From: Draconibacterium sp.
Lineage (GTDB): Bacteria > Bacteroidota > Bacteroidia > Bacteroidales > Prolixibacteraceae
Direction of reading: 5' to 3'
Assembly: GCA_015493625.1 (NCBI GenBank)
Contig: WGCT01000495.1
Span: 1 to 5,106, forward strand
DNA length: 5,106 nucleotides
The notes beneath the pieces were generated by a model, which made no database searches, had not been told where the DNA came from, and saw nothing but the letters and a program-made list of their open reading frames with translations. Positions within the stretch are counted from its first letter, which is position 1. Each line of letters starts with the position of its first letter. The translations under genes were made by a program, and so were the position numbers. Shown one piece after another: positions 5,050 to 5,106 of this stretch.

Positions 5050-5106
5050 GAATATCGAATAACGAATTCTGAATGCTGAATTTTGATTTAAGGAATCGAA
5101 TAACAC
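5050..5106. repeat. GAATNNN heptanucleotide tandem array, continuing beyond the window
   Basis: GAAT recurs with an exact 7-base step at 5050, 5057, 5064, 5071 and 5078 (GAATATC, GAATAAC, GAATTCT, GAATGCT, GAATTTT). It is followed in phase by GATTTAA at 5085, then one base out of phase by GAATCG at 5093. ATCGAATAAC occurs twice (5054-5063 and 5095-5104). The variable part is T/C/A-rich. The array stops at the window edge, so its full length is unknown. The step is not a multiple of 3, which argues against coding. Confidence 0.65.

Larger units (their letters stand above)
4630..5106. other. 477-base gene-free region made of intergenic repeat fragments
   Basis: No convincing gene, tRNA or rRNA is visible. 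The first ~110 bases are AT-rich leader for the minus-strand VTT gene. From about 4740 the composition changes: short GC-rich words, small inverted repeats and tandem short motifs dominate. The only sizeable plus-strand reading frame (TTG at 4778 to a stop at 4972) runs through these repeats, uses a weak start and gives a Lys/Arg/Gln-rich peptide with no family resemblance, so I treat it as non-coding. The pieces that can be named are listed as separate entries. Confidence 0.7.

Noticed and set aside
4942..5106. CRISPR array
   Set aside because: The repeated units are 7 bases with 3-base fillers, not 25-40 base repeats with unique spacers, and there is no cas gene.

Overview
The window looks like chromosomal DNA of a Bacteroidota member, probably Bacteroidales/Marinilabiliales-like. 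The reasons are: low GC; no Shine-Dalgarno sequences; A-rich leaders; TAnnTTTG-type -7 boxes; an OmpA protein with thrombospondin type 3 repeats; and a small DUF6787-like membrane protein that I know only from this phylum. The lineage is inferred from these traits, not from a database search.

Layout, left to right. On the plus strand the window opens inside an OmpA-family outer-membrane protein (1-1209): the end of a beta-barrel, five calcium-binding TSP3 repeats, and a peptidoglycan-binding OmpA domain. It is closed by a strong intrinsic terminator (1232-1263). A short leader with a -7-like box then leads to a complete argS (1321-3111). argS meets msrA head-on with a single base between the two stop codons, and an 8-bp perfect inverted repeat spans both stops.

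The minus strand carries three genes, read right to left: a VTT/YqaA-like five-helix membrane protein (4629-4054), then after a 51-nt gap a 99-residue DUF6787-like membrane protein (4002-3703), then an exported methionine sulfoxide reductase A (3706-3113), whose start overlaps the previous stop as ATGA. The last two are very probably co-translated. All three products are membrane or envelope proteins, and the OmpA protein also belongs to the envelope. argS is the one cytoplasmic housekeeping gene.

The right-hand 477 bases (4630-5106) hold no convincing gene. They are a patchwork of intergenic repeats: an imperfect palindrome, a decayed REP-like element, a cluster of small inverted repeats, an octamer duplication, and a GAATNNN heptanucleotide tandem array that runs off the window edge. 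I see no CRISPR array, phage, toxin-antitoxin or defence system. The observations most worth a second look are the palindrome shared by the argS and msrA ends, the heptad repeat array, and the coupling of DUF6787 to an exported MsrA.
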